This document shows, one piece after another, positions 21,036-31,884 of a DNA stretch of 64,000 nucleotides (its first letter is position 1; the number at the start of each line of letters is the position of its first letter). Under the pieces are notes generated by a model that did no database searches, was not told where the DNA came from, and was given only the letters and a program-made list of their open reading frames with translations. The translations under genes and the position numbers were made by a program. Source of the DNA: Limnephilus marmoratus. Taxonomy: Eukaryota > Arthropoda > Insecta > Trichoptera > Limnephilidae. The DNA lies in the NCBI GenBank assembly GCA_917880885.1, contig OU862922.1, forward strand, positions 21,638,627 to 21,702,626. The letters are read 5' to 3'.

Positions 21036-22625
21036 AATAAAAAATTGAAAGTAAGCAGTTTTTGCTAAATTGTTGATAGATTAGTTCAAAATCTTAGCTG
21101 GTTCGTCTAGCTTTTGTACCCCCTTGATTCTTCCAGTAGTGGCACGCTTCAACAAATAAAATCGAGGTCCCCATTAACAAAACCGCGTCATAAAGCAGTT
21201 TGATTAGTTGATAATAATTATTAACATGTCAGAAAATCGAATTAATCGCACTGAAACCGTCTCAAGGACTTTCAATCCTTTGTTGCGGTTTAAAGGTTTT
21301 CAATTTGACCGCAGGACTCGAACAACCAAACAACAGTTAGTCGGCTACCGTTGCAACAACCAACAACGTAATAATTTGTTGTCAATATGGATTGCCTTTC
21401 CAATGTCGGTTGACATTATGCAGCACTCGGGTCAAGAGTTATCAAAATTTACGATCAATAAACTGAATTATATTATCCGGTTTATACTAGTTTAATTGAA
21501 AACGTAAATTTATTATTGAGTTGGGTGCTTTAACTCGTCAGCACTACTTCGATTAATTATGAGCAACGTAATTAATATTTGAATGTACCACAAACAAATA
21601 ATACGCAAAAATATTGCGACATAATAATTTTACGACAAAACAATGTGATTAAAATAACATTGAAAGCAGTTATTCACGAATGACAAAGGGATTCGAAGGA
21701 ATTAGATTTTCAGGGACGTATTTAAGAGAAAAACATCTGATGCTTAGATTATGTGGACATCAATATCATAATAATCTCGCATGCATCAACAAGATACATA
21801 AACAATGGGAACAAGAATGAATAATGATTGTGATTTTATCGAATGGACCAAATTATCATAAACATCCTAAATAATATTAATTTATTATGTGCAAACCAAT
21901 ATTTGTTATTTTTAAAAGAAACATGTCGCGTAATAACAGATACGTATTTCTTGTGCTAAAGCGGGAGCAAGCCACATTTTAGACAGCGGCACACAATATT
22001 TACCTTAATGTCGTTATAGAATCAATTGCCAATAATGTATCAATTCTTCACTAGGATGATGCTGAAAGTAGTGCCGTAAGGACACTTTTTACTCCGCAGA
22101 AGGAAGCCAGGTTTTAGAATTCAGGTAGGTAAGTGTTTGCTGTTATAATCTAATAAATTTACTCAAAACAATCTTCGAAAAATCGCTCTTCGAACTGGCA
22201 AACACTTTTTTTCACTGTTTTCTGTTGTTTTTCGTCTTTACAGGGGAAATGCAGATGAGCTTCAAATAATAATCCGGCGAACATAACATGTTTGTAGCAA
22301 TCCGGTCTGCACCAGCGCAGCGGCTTGACGGGATTGGAAACACGTCGAAGTGCATTAAATTTGGTTCAAGGTTTTGGTTCATCGGAGCATGTATAACTCT
22401 TTTGATTGATTGCTCTACTAAACTCTGAGGTTTAAGGCGTGAGATGGCGTTCGATTGTTTTCCGTGTGATTCTGGAACACAGAAAAATACTATTAGTTTG
22501 GAAAAACCTGACAGACAAAAAACAACGTGCTTCACGCTCTTATTGTAAAAGGAATCATGACAATTTAAGTTTGATATTTTAGTTAATCCCAATAAAATGT
22601 CATCTAATTAGTTAGAAGGGGATGT
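21036..22625. other. No recognised gene
   Basis: The longest frame is a 126-codon minus-strand ORF at 22212-22592 with no recognisable domain. A 95-codon frame at 21208-21495 is likewise unrecognised. Confidence 0.45.
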
Positions 22626-23359
22626 TTACTCTAATATGAGAATGTTATTTAATATGTATATGTATGGTGAACACATATGGCGTAAAGTTTTTGATGGGTG
22701 GAAAGGTAAAATCAATATTAGTGGATGTGCAGATGACATTATCGCCTCTTCTGAAGAAGAAATGAATCACGTCCTTGCTAAAATAGAGGAAGAAAGCTGT
22801 AATCTAGACCTATACTACTGGTCGACAACGCAAACACAAAACTAACGGTGTTCGACAGGGCAAAAGCCTTTGTAAGAACTCTCAGAGACTTAAAATTGGC
22901 GAACGACTTCATAAACCTAGGCTCATTTAGGAAGTTGTGAAAAAGAAATGAAAAGAAGGTTTTGCCTGACAAAAATGCCATGAGTAAAATTCAAAGGATA
23001 TGAAGTGACGGAGGTATAACGAAGACCACCAAGATGATACACGTCCGGGCGCTGATTTTCCCCATATTTCTATACGGCGTGGAAAACGGACATGGGCCGG
23101 CGAAAGAAAGACGACCTCAGACGCCCAAATGTGTCCATACTGAAAGAGCTAGGCATCGACAGCGGGCTTTCAACAATTTGCCTACAACATATTTAAGATA
23201 CTTTGGACAAGTCACTCGCCAAACTGACCAAAGGGCTCCAACCTGGAGAAACTCATAGTCACTGGCAAAGTGCAAGATCACCGATGCGCTGGAGTGTGCA
23301 AAACTGATTTGCTTAGGTGTTCGCAGCTCTCCACGTGACGCAAAACGCGAGGAGTGGAG
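22626..23359 (+). pseudogene. LINE reverse transcriptase, degenerate, with CADD box
   Basis: An early segment reads FDGWKGKINISGCADDII followed by ASSEEEMNHVLAKIEEES, the RT palm motif region of an RTE/R1-like LINE in which the expected YADD is CADD. Later frames contain FPIFLYGVENG and LRYFGQVTRQTDQ, the post-RT blocks shared with the copies at 34855 and 41204. Several frame breaks and a deletion after the palm make it non-functional. It is interrupted at about 23360 by another LINE and resumes near 23785. Confidence 0.75.
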
Positions 23360-23784
23360 GAATCTGGAGTAAGCTGGAGTATGCTAGTGGTGTGTGGACT
23401 CCGCACCAAGCTAAATATATTAATATGCTGGAACAAATCCAGAAAAAGTTCCTTAGGTATGTCTATATGCGGATGCATGGAACGTATCCGAGATTCATGC
23501 ACCATATGGAATTAAGTGAGGTAACAAATAGATTTAACTTCCAATTTGTATCTGGAAATTCTTAGTTTTAACATAATTCATGACAGCCCATTCCTCTTAA
23601 TGAATGACTATGAATGTTATGACTTATAATGTTTTTGCATTAAGATTTTTTGTAAAATAATCATCTTCCTAGGTGTTAAGACTGTCAAAATGAGAAAATT
23701 GTACCGTAATTGGATAATAATTTGTCGTACAAGTAAAAAAAATAATAATAAAAATAAATAAATAAAAAATAAATAAAAAAACCT
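23360..23784 (+). pseudogene. Jockey-like LINE tail nested in another LINE
   Basis: Encodes SKLEYASGVWTPHQAKYINM followed by LEQIQKKFLRYVYMRMHG, the post-RT block of Jockey-group elements, then a non-coding part and an A-rich tail, (AAATAAATA)n, at about 23737-23784. Host-element sequence (GAGGAGTGGAGG on the left, CCACCATGGAAATT on the right) matches the continuous stretch at 35116-35149, showing that this copy inserted into an older LINE. Confidence 0.75.
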
Positions 23785-23860
23785 TGACCACCATGGAAAT
23801 TTTAATAGGGTCCTGATCCTCAGCATTGATTAACCGAAATAATAAGAAGAAGTGCGAATG
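23785..23860 (+). pseudogene. Remaining 3' end of the interrupted LINE
   Basis: CCACCATGGAAATTTTAATA resumes the older element, followed by AATAAGAAGAAGTGC, the AAG-type terminal repeat of this LINE family. Confidence 0.6.
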
Positions 23861-24777
23861 CTTAACCGTGTAAGTGTGATTATCATAATATAGTTATCTG
23901 ATAAATTAAAAGAAAAACTACAAACTGGCCAAATGATGTCGTTCTAATGCTCGTACATGCGCGAATATGAACGCGTGCGAGCCAAGAATGGGAAAGGAAC
24001 GAAAAAATGCCGCATGCTGTTGCTTTATTTATTTCGCATAATTCTTCGGTCGTCCGCGGAAATATCTACGGGTTTATGTACAGCATTAGATTAACATGAA
24101 ACATCGCACGCTGTGATACGAGTATATATAGTAGTTGTATATTATATACACATTATATACTATAAAGTAAATTTAAAGTGCAATTTGTTTTACAGATTTT
24201 ATCTCATGATCCGATAAAAAGAAATGACAAACCATAATTACCTATTTATTGCACAATACTTTAGCATTGAACTTTTGCACGTTACAATGAGTATCGCATA
24301 AGATCGTGTCCAATTTAGCTAAATTAAATTTAATAGTCTCAAATGCATGCAGCATAATATAACAAAGCGATAAGGCAGTGACGTAATAAATCTATAGTAG
24401 TTACGGCTCACCTAGGTATAGGTATAATATTACATTTTGTTGTGTGTAATAGATGTATGCACTAATGCACCAACAAATGTTGATGTGTAGGTTTGTGTGT
24501 GTAAAGCCATAATAACAGACGCAGTATGTATCTGAATGCGTTTGCGTTGCAAGTTGAATGCAGCACAAACTTTGTCTGAGTCGGGGTTATCAACGATAAT
24601 ATCTTAATACTTTTTAAGTCTCATTTTAATTTTATTTTTTTATTTTTTTTGTCAGATATTTTTCTTTATATAAATCTTAAAAATCTGAGAAATCTCTTAT
24701 TTTCATGTATTTATTTTCTAACGATATTTTCCATCGACCAATGTTTTTCGCCTCGCCTGAAAGCTTCTTGTGTTAGA
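23861..24777. other. No recognised gene
   Basis: AT-rich. An imperfect palindrome of TATATAGTAGTTGTATATTA type lies at 24123-24165. Confidence 0.45.
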
Positions 24778-24872
24778 GCGGGTTGTTTCACAGAATTCGA
24801 ACAATTCATCAAATTTCAAAGTTAATTTTCAAGTTCTGTGAATGTTCTATTTTGTTATTATTTTAGTTAATT
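24778..24872 (+). repeat. Repeat G, copy 2
   Basis: AACAATTCATCAAATTTCAA and the following AGTTAATTTTCAAGTTCTG match 13640-13690 with few differences. Confidence 0.65.
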
Positions 24873-24883
24873 GAAATAACAGG

Positions 24884-24968
24884 CCGATCTATATGTATAT
24901 AAATCACGTGTCACAGTATTTGTGGAAGCACTCCTCCGAAACGGCTTGACCGATTTTTATGAATTTTG
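24884..24968 (+). mobile_element. Helitron 5' fragment
   Basis: TATATAAATCACGTGTCACA and CTCCTCCGAAACGGCTTGAC, then CGATTTTTATGAA, match the start of Helitron unit 3 at 18134. It breaks off where a family-B repeat begins. Confidence 0.65.
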
Positions 24969-25212
24969 ATTTAGCAGGGGTGCCCGGGTTCATGGGGTGA
25001 GGTTTGTCTAGGTCTTGGAGGCGGATGACCAGGACATACTGAACCCCAGATTCCTACCCACCCCTTAAACCCTTTTCCTTCCCAGAACTCTCTTCTCCTT
25101 CCTTTCCTTAAAAAAAACCCTCCACACAGCACCCCCAAAGATGTCATAGGCCCTGAGGGAAATTATTTTCTTCAGGGCCTCCTGTGTGGAGCTCATATAA
25201 AAAAAAATATAA
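24969..25212 (+). repeat. Family-B repeat
   Basis: GCAGGGGTGCCCGGGTTCAT through TTCCTACCCACCCCTTAAAC to the hairpin-like CCCTGAGGGAAATTATTTTC with its CAGGGCCTCC partner, then TGTGTGGAGCTCATATAAAA and an A-rich tail. Confidence 0.8.
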
Positions 25213-26287
25213 AAAAACTACACCTTTCTCATAAACGATGCATTTTCAGTGGAGGCTGATTTATTACTTGGCTTTTAAAAGTATGTATTCTATTAATCTG
25301 CTTTTTGTTTGTTTTATTAATTTAATTATTAAAAATTTACACGCACAGCCCTGCTCGCAGCACCAGGCTGCTGTATGTTTTGATAGGAAAATCGTTGACT
25401 CCGAGACCTTGGTCTGCCGCAGCTGTGACGCGACTATACTTATATTTACCCACCAACACTTGTATCTGTACCCGGTTATATATTATCCTATACTGTGCAT
25501 ATTGTAAACTGCTATACATATGCACTGCCTACTGCACAGTGCACTATAGGTACATTATGCCATTACCCGCCGCTGCATTTCGTTAGCTGACGATGCAGCT
25601 TTATGGGGAATTGACTGATGCAATCGTGGAACACTGCAAATAGTGGCTTTATGTACGTTCATAAATAATATACCTACACCATCTATATGATAATTACATC
25701 CATATTGTTGAGCGGGTTACGAATATAACGACAAATTATTCGAGATTTCCCGGAGAGTTTTTTACAAAATCATATCTACAAATAAACGGCGACGTTTTTA
25801 TTTCACGATAATGAGCTTTAGCATTACAAAAAAGCTTATAATGAATTCAGAATGATGTGTGAATTAATACTAAAACATATATTTTTTACCAAATTTATCA
25901 ATAATCTATCGAATGGTGAAGTGAGGCATGATTAAATTTGCACTGCCTTTTCTCTCTGAAGTTATCATCAGGTAAACGCACTAATTTCATCTCGAAACGC
26001 CTTGCACATCAGGATCCAAGAAGCTTTGAAATGAGGGTTTAAATTTTAAATATCTTGTATCAATAGAGCTAGACAAGCCATATTAAAAATGGCCTGAGAG
26101 AAGTGGGAGGTCAGGTGAAGTGAAACTTCCTTAGCCCTGTTAGAGTGATTTGAAATTCGGATGAAACAGAAATGACGCACCACGGCATCTGCGAAGCATC
26201 AAACTGCGCTCAAGGCTCCTAGTCGTTGAGATATAAAACGGAAACGACGATTGGTCTGCGCTCATTCGCCGCTTTGTTTATTTACGC
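25213..26287. other. No recognised gene
   Basis: Frames of 62-89 codons around 25240-25590 overlap on both strands and have no recognisable motif. Confidence 0.5.
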
Positions 26288-26366
26288 GTCCCATAGCGCA
26301 GCGGTATAGTGCGTCGCAAATCTCAGCGGCCAGAGAAATCCAGCGAACGGAGGTCCGAATCCTACG
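26288..26366 (+). repeat. tRNA-like SINE head
   Basis: TCCCATAGCGCAGCGGTATA plus GTGCG forms a good box A/D-arm and GGAGGTCCGAATCCTACG a box-B-like T-arm. The middle does not fold into a proper anticodon arm, and an A-rich stretch follows. More likely a tRNA-derived SINE head than a gene. Confidence 0.5.
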
Positions 26367-26477
26367 AAATCCAAAAAAATAAACATTTTTGTTTTTGTAA
26401 ATCAATACAATCTTCGAACCATTTTGAAATAAACAGGCAAAAGAAAGCGACATCTATCGACTTTCCAGTTTCATCTC

Positions 26478-26812
26478 TATTGGCGTGCCCTGAGGAAAAC
26501 AATTTCCCTCATAGCCTATGTCATCTTTGGGGATGCTGTGTTAATGTCCAATTTAGGAAAAGGAAGGTGGGAAAGTTCTGGGTAGGAAAGAGATATGACG
26601 GGTTGATAGGAATCTGGGGGTCAATATGTCCAGGAGTGACAGACGTATGAATTCATCCCTCCCACTGCAGTACAAGGCGAAGGATCGAGAGAGCCCGACT
26701 GGAGAAATAAAAATGCCTCCTTCAACCAGTCTCTGACGATCCGTGAACCGTGTGCCGCCAAGACCTGTGATGACCTATGACATACCCGCCTTCCAAATTG
26801 AAGCTCCACGCT
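26478..26812 (-). repeat. Family-B repeat
   Basis: Reversed copy: GCCCTGAGGAAAACAATTTC at the start, GTAGGAAAGAGATATGACGG inside, TGACCTATGACATACCCGCC and TCCCAAATTG near the end. Its A-tail is missing. Confidence 0.75.
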
Positions 26813-27689
26813 CTACGTTTCTGATTTGGTTATTAAATTATGAAATTAATATTAATTGTAAAATGTGGTTGTAACTACTAACGACTAACAGTATTTACTG
26901 AACATGACCAAACCCAATGCTCTCTTTCCCGACATTACTAAAAAAGTAAGTATGTATATGTTTTGTCACTTGGGAATGATAAAAATTAAAGTAATCGGAT
27001 ATTGATGAATAACTCTTACATTATAAATAATAAGTAAGCGCTGACATCGTAAAACCACTTCTCGTAAATGTTTAGTTTTGAACATTCAATCCTTTATAAT
27101 AAACACGCTTTGTCATAAACCGATAAAACAGAAGGATAATTGGCTAATCAATTGCCATTCACGGGTCTAGAATGATTCAATGTGGCCAAAATCTAATTGC
27201 TGTTGAAACCTTCGCGTAATAAACTCTAATAGGCTTTGTCCTAACCCGAGCTAGTAGTTGGCCATTTAGATAATGGTTATCAACAAGTACTTAGTTAGTA
27301 ATTTATGGCATATGAAGTAATCGAAGTTGCGACCCAATACTCTATAAATGCTAAATATGTCTCCTCATTTTAAATGGGTCATACAAAGGACCTATCTTTT
27401 GGAATAGTATACACCAATATTAGATTTACTTTGATAGTGGTTAGAGCTTAGGGTAATTGCATGCATCAAGAATTTATTATTATTGCTATTATGAACGTGA
27501 TTGGGATTGATTCTTGTCATGCCCTTGTATTTCACCAGTTGCTTTGTTTTAGCAATTAACCATTTATAATGATCGACTTAATAACAGTGTTTTAAATTTG
27601 ATTGTTAACAATCAAGAAATATGTAATAAATACTAATGCTAGCGGGGAATTGGGATTTGAAAATAAGAATTAGGAAAGTTTAAAAATGA
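26813..27689. other. No recognised feature
   Basis: AT-rich sequence without recognised coding or repeat content. Confidence 0.5.
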
Positions 27690-28051
27690 ACAATATAAAG
27701 AAGAAACGCTTTGAGGAAGAAACGCTTTTGCTAAAAAAAAATTTTCCTATCTGCACACTTCGAATAATTTATTTATCTCTGGCTGAATCTGTTATAAGGT
27801 ATGGAATAACAGATTGGGGATTTTCCTGTTAAACAAATATAGACCATGTTCAATCAGTTCAAAATTCATTGGTTAAATTACTAGCTGAAAAAAAAATTAT
27901 TCAAAGAAAGGAATAATATTCCACACTTTTATCAGAGTCTCAAAATTCTTTCAGTGAGAGCAATTCTGTGGTACAAAAATTATATTTCAGTACATAAATA
28001 ATCCTTTATACATAAACAGGCTGGAACACAACCACAATACTCGTTTTAACT
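27690..28051 (+). pseudogene. Jockey-like LINE, part 1 (interrupted)
   Basis: Frames encode LRIIYLSLAESVIRYGITDW and DHVQSVQNSLVKLLAE, the post-RT block of a Jockey-group LINE, with several frame breaks. The last codons before 28052 (RFNF) continue in frame across the TTAA insertion at 29132, proving that the 28-29 kb element landed in this LINE. Confidence 0.8.
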
Positions 28052-28055
28052 TTAA

Positions 28056-29127
28056 GAGCGTTTAACCAGCCAGCGGACGAAAATCCACATTTCGTCGAAA
28101 GTTGTTCTTACGATCGTGCAGGGCGGTTACAATGAGAAAGATTAATTATTCTTCGTACCAGCTTTTTAAATTATGACTCAATATCAAATTTATTTCAATC
28201 CAAATTAGCTTTCATTTATACCTTCATCCAAAAATGCTGAAAGGCGTGATGATAAAACTTTTAAAATAATGTACTTTTTGTAATTATTTTTTGATTATAA
28301 GTATTTATCATTTTTCAATAATGTCTAAATTTAATAAGAATGTTAAAAAAATCTGAAATATTTTAGTTTGTAAGTGCGCAAATATATACACAAATGGACC
28401 AATTTTCGTCAAGAAACACATGTACGTACATATTTTTTAATGATTTTATTGAAACTAAAATTAAAATTCTAAAACATGCGTTTGCTAGATAATGTATTGA
28501 TTTATTTTACTGCATGATTATATTATTTGAAATGGGTGTGGTATAATACAAAATCTTTTTTGAAAATTTAACAAATAAAAACAAATCTGCCAATCTGTAA
28601 GCGTGATGAGTAAGATCAAGAAAGGAACGCTCCGATGGTTTGGGCATGTAGAGCGAATGAACGAGGAAAGGAGTGTAAGGAGAATATATGAAGCAAATGT
28701 GAATGGTAGAAGAAGTCGAGGACGCCCAAGAAAGACATGGCACGACCAAGTGAATCAGATACTTGAGTCGGGCCATGTCAAGAGTCAGAATAATAGAAGA
28801 GAATGTATGAGACGTTGTATGAATGTAAACGAGGCAAGGAATGTGTGCCAAGACCGGGATGTTTGGCGGTCCGTCCTCTCTGCCTACCCCTGCGGGGAAA
28901 CGGCGTGATGGTTAGTTAGTTAGTTAGTTAACAAATCTGCCAACGACCTACGGAATAACCTTATTATACTAAAAATTAAAAAAAATTCTAAAAATTTATT
29001 ACATGCGCATGCTAGATAAAAGAACAATCCTACGAAATCCATTTATAATTTTTTGTGGAAAAGAGTCAATACGTCTAAAATCTGATTTGAAAATGACATA
29101 TTTCTGGTTTTCTCTGGTAATGCCCTC
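28056..29127 (+). mobile_element. TTAA-flanked element, copy T1
   Basis: Flanked by TTAA at 28052-28055 and 29128-29131. The ends are inverted: GAGCGTTTAACCAG at left, and the reverse complement of the right end reads GAGGGCATTACCAG. The body matches T5 (52584-53296). Size without its own LINE insertion is about 720 bp. No ORF. TTAA duplication is the hallmark of the piggyBac superfamily, although these termini do not begin with the usual CCY. Confidence 0.85.
28594..28930 (+). pseudogene. 5'-truncated LINE with GTTA tail, inside T1
   Basis: One open frame (from ATG-like 28603) encodes KKGTLRWFGHVERMNEERSV, GRRSRGRPRKTWHDQV and CQDRDVWRSVLSAYPCG, the C-terminal end of an RTE-like reverse transcriptase, ending at a stop (28906-28908). 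The 3' end is a (GTTA)4-5 microsatellite. A 13-bp direct repeat, ACAAATCTGCCAA, brackets it (28581-28593 and 28931-28943). Related shorter pieces lie at 30775, 35395 and 55436. Little decay, so probably one of the younger insertions. Confidence 0.85.
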
Positions 29128-29131
29128 TTAA

Positions 29132-29552
29132 AGAAGGACTAATTGTACCAAAGCAAACAAATAAATATGGACCAAGAACGTTAAATTACATGATTCCCAG
29201 TTGTTTAAACATGTTACCTGCTGAAATTAAAAACTGTGCCCAAAACAAACAATTGGTGAATTTACTGAAGACTTGGCTCACGGAAAGAATTAATTTGTAT
29301 TAGCTTACAATGACATATTATTCAACGATATATTATTCTAAAATTGTTATTTATGTTTTCATAATTTTTCTTTTCACTATATTTCTTTAAAAGTTTTAAT
29401 TTTATTTTATATAATTGTAAAAATGTAACTATTAACTCACTGTAATAAGATCTTTAACGTAAAGAACCCGTTAGACAAACTGCTAAAAAGTAGTTTATCG
29501 GGACTTTTTTGTCTTATATTTGTAAAGTGTATAAAATAAATAAATAAATACG
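29132..29552 (+). pseudogene. Jockey-like LINE, part 2 with A-rich tail
   Basis: Continues part 1: the frame encodes LIVPKQTNKYGPRTLNYM, then NMLPAEIKN and LLKTWLTERINLY before a stop near 29300. The non-coding 3' end finishes in an ATAAATAAATAAATA tail at about 29535-29552. Confidence 0.8.
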
Positions 29553-29583
29553 TTTTGAAACCAGTGGTTAATCTTCATCAGGA
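29551..29583 (-). ncRNA. Hammerhead-like motif, degenerate
   Basis: The minus strand reads CCTGATGA, then a stem AACCA/TGGTT, then TCAAAACG where GAAAC would be expected. Same layout as 12325 and 16369 but with a changed 3' core. Confidence 0.25.
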
Positions 29584-29641
29584 TAAGCATACACGTGAAG
29601 AAATCTTTGGTTTCGAAACAAGTAGATTATTTTGATTAAAT

Positions 29642-29873
29642 AGAACAAAGTATTTTTAATAAAATGAAAACAATATTAGCGAAACTCTATCGAAAATCTG
29701 GAAACAGAAAAATCAGAAAAAGACGTGAGTTCGAATTCCAGATGTGCCCATATCTTTTTCTGAATTTTCTATTTTCAGATTTTCGATTGGGTTTTGCTAA
29801 TATTGTCTTCATTTAATTAAATATTACAATTTGAGGTTTTACTCATAAAGTTAAAAATAAAAATAAATTATTT
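29642..29873 (+). mobile_element. Hairpin retroposon, copy 2
   Basis: The arms ACAATATTAGCGAAACTCTA and GGGTTTTGCTAATATTGTC are inverted. The centre holds GTGAGTTCGAATTCCAG, a tRNA box-B relic. The right end is ATTACAATTTGAGGTTTTAC, then TCATAAAG and an AAAAATAAAAATAAA tail. A perfect 15-bp direct repeat, TTATTTTGATTAAAT, flanks it at 29627-29641 and 29874-29888, which with the tail indicates LINE-type retroposition. Confidence 0.8.
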
Positions 29874-29923
29874 TTATTTTGATTAAATCAAAAAGACACC
29901 GCCCAGAGTAATTTTACAGCTAT

Positions 29924-30430
29924 TTTTTTTACATTAGCTCCACACTGTCCACAATGTCATCTTTGGGGTTGCTGTGTGATGGGTCCATTTAGGGAAAGGA
30001 AGGAGAGAAAGTTCTGAGAAGGAAAGGGGTACGAGGGATGGGTAGATACTTAGGGACAATATGTCCAGGCGTGATGGACTTATGAATCCATCCCTCCCAC
30101 AGCGATCCAAGGCGGCGGATCGAGAGAGTCCGGTCCAGTCCGTTCCCGCAGTAGGTAAGGGAATGTACCCATACTACGTGACCTGTTCAGAGGGGGGGGG
30201 TCTTTAAAATACCACGCTTGGTACAAATGAGCGGCGAGTTGCTTAGGTTTTTGGTCACCGGGGGGGGGGGATTAAAAATTGCAAAAAATTGGTCACGTAG
30301 TATGGGTACGTTCCCTAAGTTAGACAAACCTTGCCCAATGAACCAGGGCACTCCTGCTAAGTCGCTAATTTTGAGGTGACCTATGTTAGGTATTTGGGTT
30401 ATGCAATGAATAGTACCCGCCTCCCAAATT
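29924..30430 (-). repeat. Family-B repeat with Harbinger MITE insert
   Basis: Reversed family-B copy, ACATTAGCTCCACACTGTCC to GCCTCCCAAATT. It is split by the 157-bp element at 30159-30315; family-B sequence on both sides is otherwise continuous. Confidence 0.8.
30159..30315. mobile_element. PIF/Harbinger MITE, copy 1
   Basis: TIRs GGGAATGTACCCATACTACG and CGTAGTATGGGTACGTTCCC, flanked by TAA on both sides (30156-30158, 30316-30318). A GGG start and a 3-bp TWA duplication are standard for PIF/Harbinger. Internal G-runs of nine to ten. The copy at 60611 has the same termini. Confidence 0.85.
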
Positions 30431-31373
30431 GAAAATTGTTATTATTAAAGAAACTGAAATATTTATTCAGTTGGGAACGTGTATTTTTCGTTAAGTTGTG
30501 CACTGGCTGGAGGAAGCAATAGCGCCGTTCATAAGCCATCAAAAACGTTAAGCAGTTAAAACATCAAAATAAAGTGTATGAATCAAGTATTTAACACATT
30601 ATTATCTGGGCCTTCCCACCATATTCTGCTATTTATTTGCGTAAAAGAAAATATCCATCTTTATATGCTCCACTATTTTTTAATTAATATTATATTTTTA
30701 AACATATTTATTAACTTACTTGGGAACAGCTCATGCGCTAGCCTCTCGATTTCTGGACGAAACAATTGAAGCTAAGAGTATGTGTCAAAACTGAGTAACG
30801 TGGCGTTCCATTCCCTCTGTCTACCACTGCAGAAAATTGGCTTAGTTGGTCAGCTGGTTAGTTATGTGCTAATTGAATTAAGCCAATTGAATTGTCAACA
30901 GGTGCTTATATTTCGGTTACATAATATACATTTTAAAATTTAAAATTTACATCTTATATCTACAAATTCAACATTTTTTCATACATATCAATATAAATAT
31001 TTTTTTCCGATAACCAATTTTTCACTATATATTTAACCTTATTCATAGAATTACATTGCTTTAAAGTGTCAGGTAATAAATTAAATATCTTCGGTATAAT
31101 GTATTCAAACGTTCTCTGTCCGTACTTATTGTTAAATTTCGGAACTATTAACCCGTCGCGTCGTTGCGCGTGAATCTAGTGCTGTATTTATGTTCTATTT
31201 TAATTCTAATTTTAAATTTTAATTCTAATTTCAATTTATGCTGCAGGGTAAATATATGTTGAATTATAATTTTGTGCCATAGTATTGCCTTAACAGGTAA
31301 AATTTTGGCACTCTGAAAAAGCAACGGTGTATTATGTCTCTGTTTGAAAATATTAGGACCGACTAATAATTTT
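30431..31373. other. No gene; small LINE tail at 30775-30865
   Basis: AACTGAGTAACGTGGCGTTC through CCCTCTGTCTACCACTGCAG to GCTGGTTAGTTA is a diverged match to the last 80 bp of the LINE at 28594. The rest is unannotated. Confidence 0.5.
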
Positions 31374-31875
31374 GGTGACCCGACAATTCGTCCTGCGACA
31401 ATTCATCCGGCGACAGTTCATCCTGCGACAGTTCATCCTGCCGACAGTTCATCCTGCCGACAGTTCATCCTGCCGACTGTTCATCCCGCCGACAATTCAT
31501 CCGGTGTCAATTCATCCTGCCTGATCATTTAGAAGATTTTTATTAAGTAAGTATGCAAAGAGGATATACGGCCGTACAAAAAAAATCGATATACTTATAT
31601 CTGAAGGCATCTTGAGTGGAAATCCGCTGTAAAAATATTTTTACTAAATAGGTTAGGTTAGGTTAGGTTGTACGGCCGTATATCCACTTTGCATACTTAC
31701 TTGAAGAAAAAATCTTCTAAATGATCAGGCAGGATGAATTGTCGCCGGATGAATTGTCGGCGGGATGAACTGTCGGCAGGATGAACTGTCGGCAGGATGA
31801 ACTGTCGGCCGGATGAACTGTCGCAGGATGAACTGTCGCCAGATGAATTGTCGCAGGATGAACTGTCATGGAACC
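31374..31875. mobile_element. Tandem-arm foldback element 2, 502 bp
   Basis: The left arm is about nine tandem units of a 15-17-bp GACAGTTCATCCTGCC repeat. The right arm holds about as many in inverse orientation (31732-31870). Inside each array a further inverted segment (TGATCATTTAGAAGATTTTT, then TATACGGCCGTACAA) is nearly identical. The centre carries a short (GGTTA)4 run at 31651-31670. Perfect 9-bp direct repeats, AATAATTTT, lie at 31365-31373 and 31876-31884. The architecture and TSD length recall Drosophila Foldback-type elements. No ORF other than repeat translation. Confidence 0.85.
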
Positions 31876-31884
31876 AATAATTTT

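Noticed and set aside
22212..22592. 126-codon minus-strand ORF as a host gene
   Set aside because: No recognisable domain, no splice context that I can support, and the length is within chance expectation for 64 kb in six frames.
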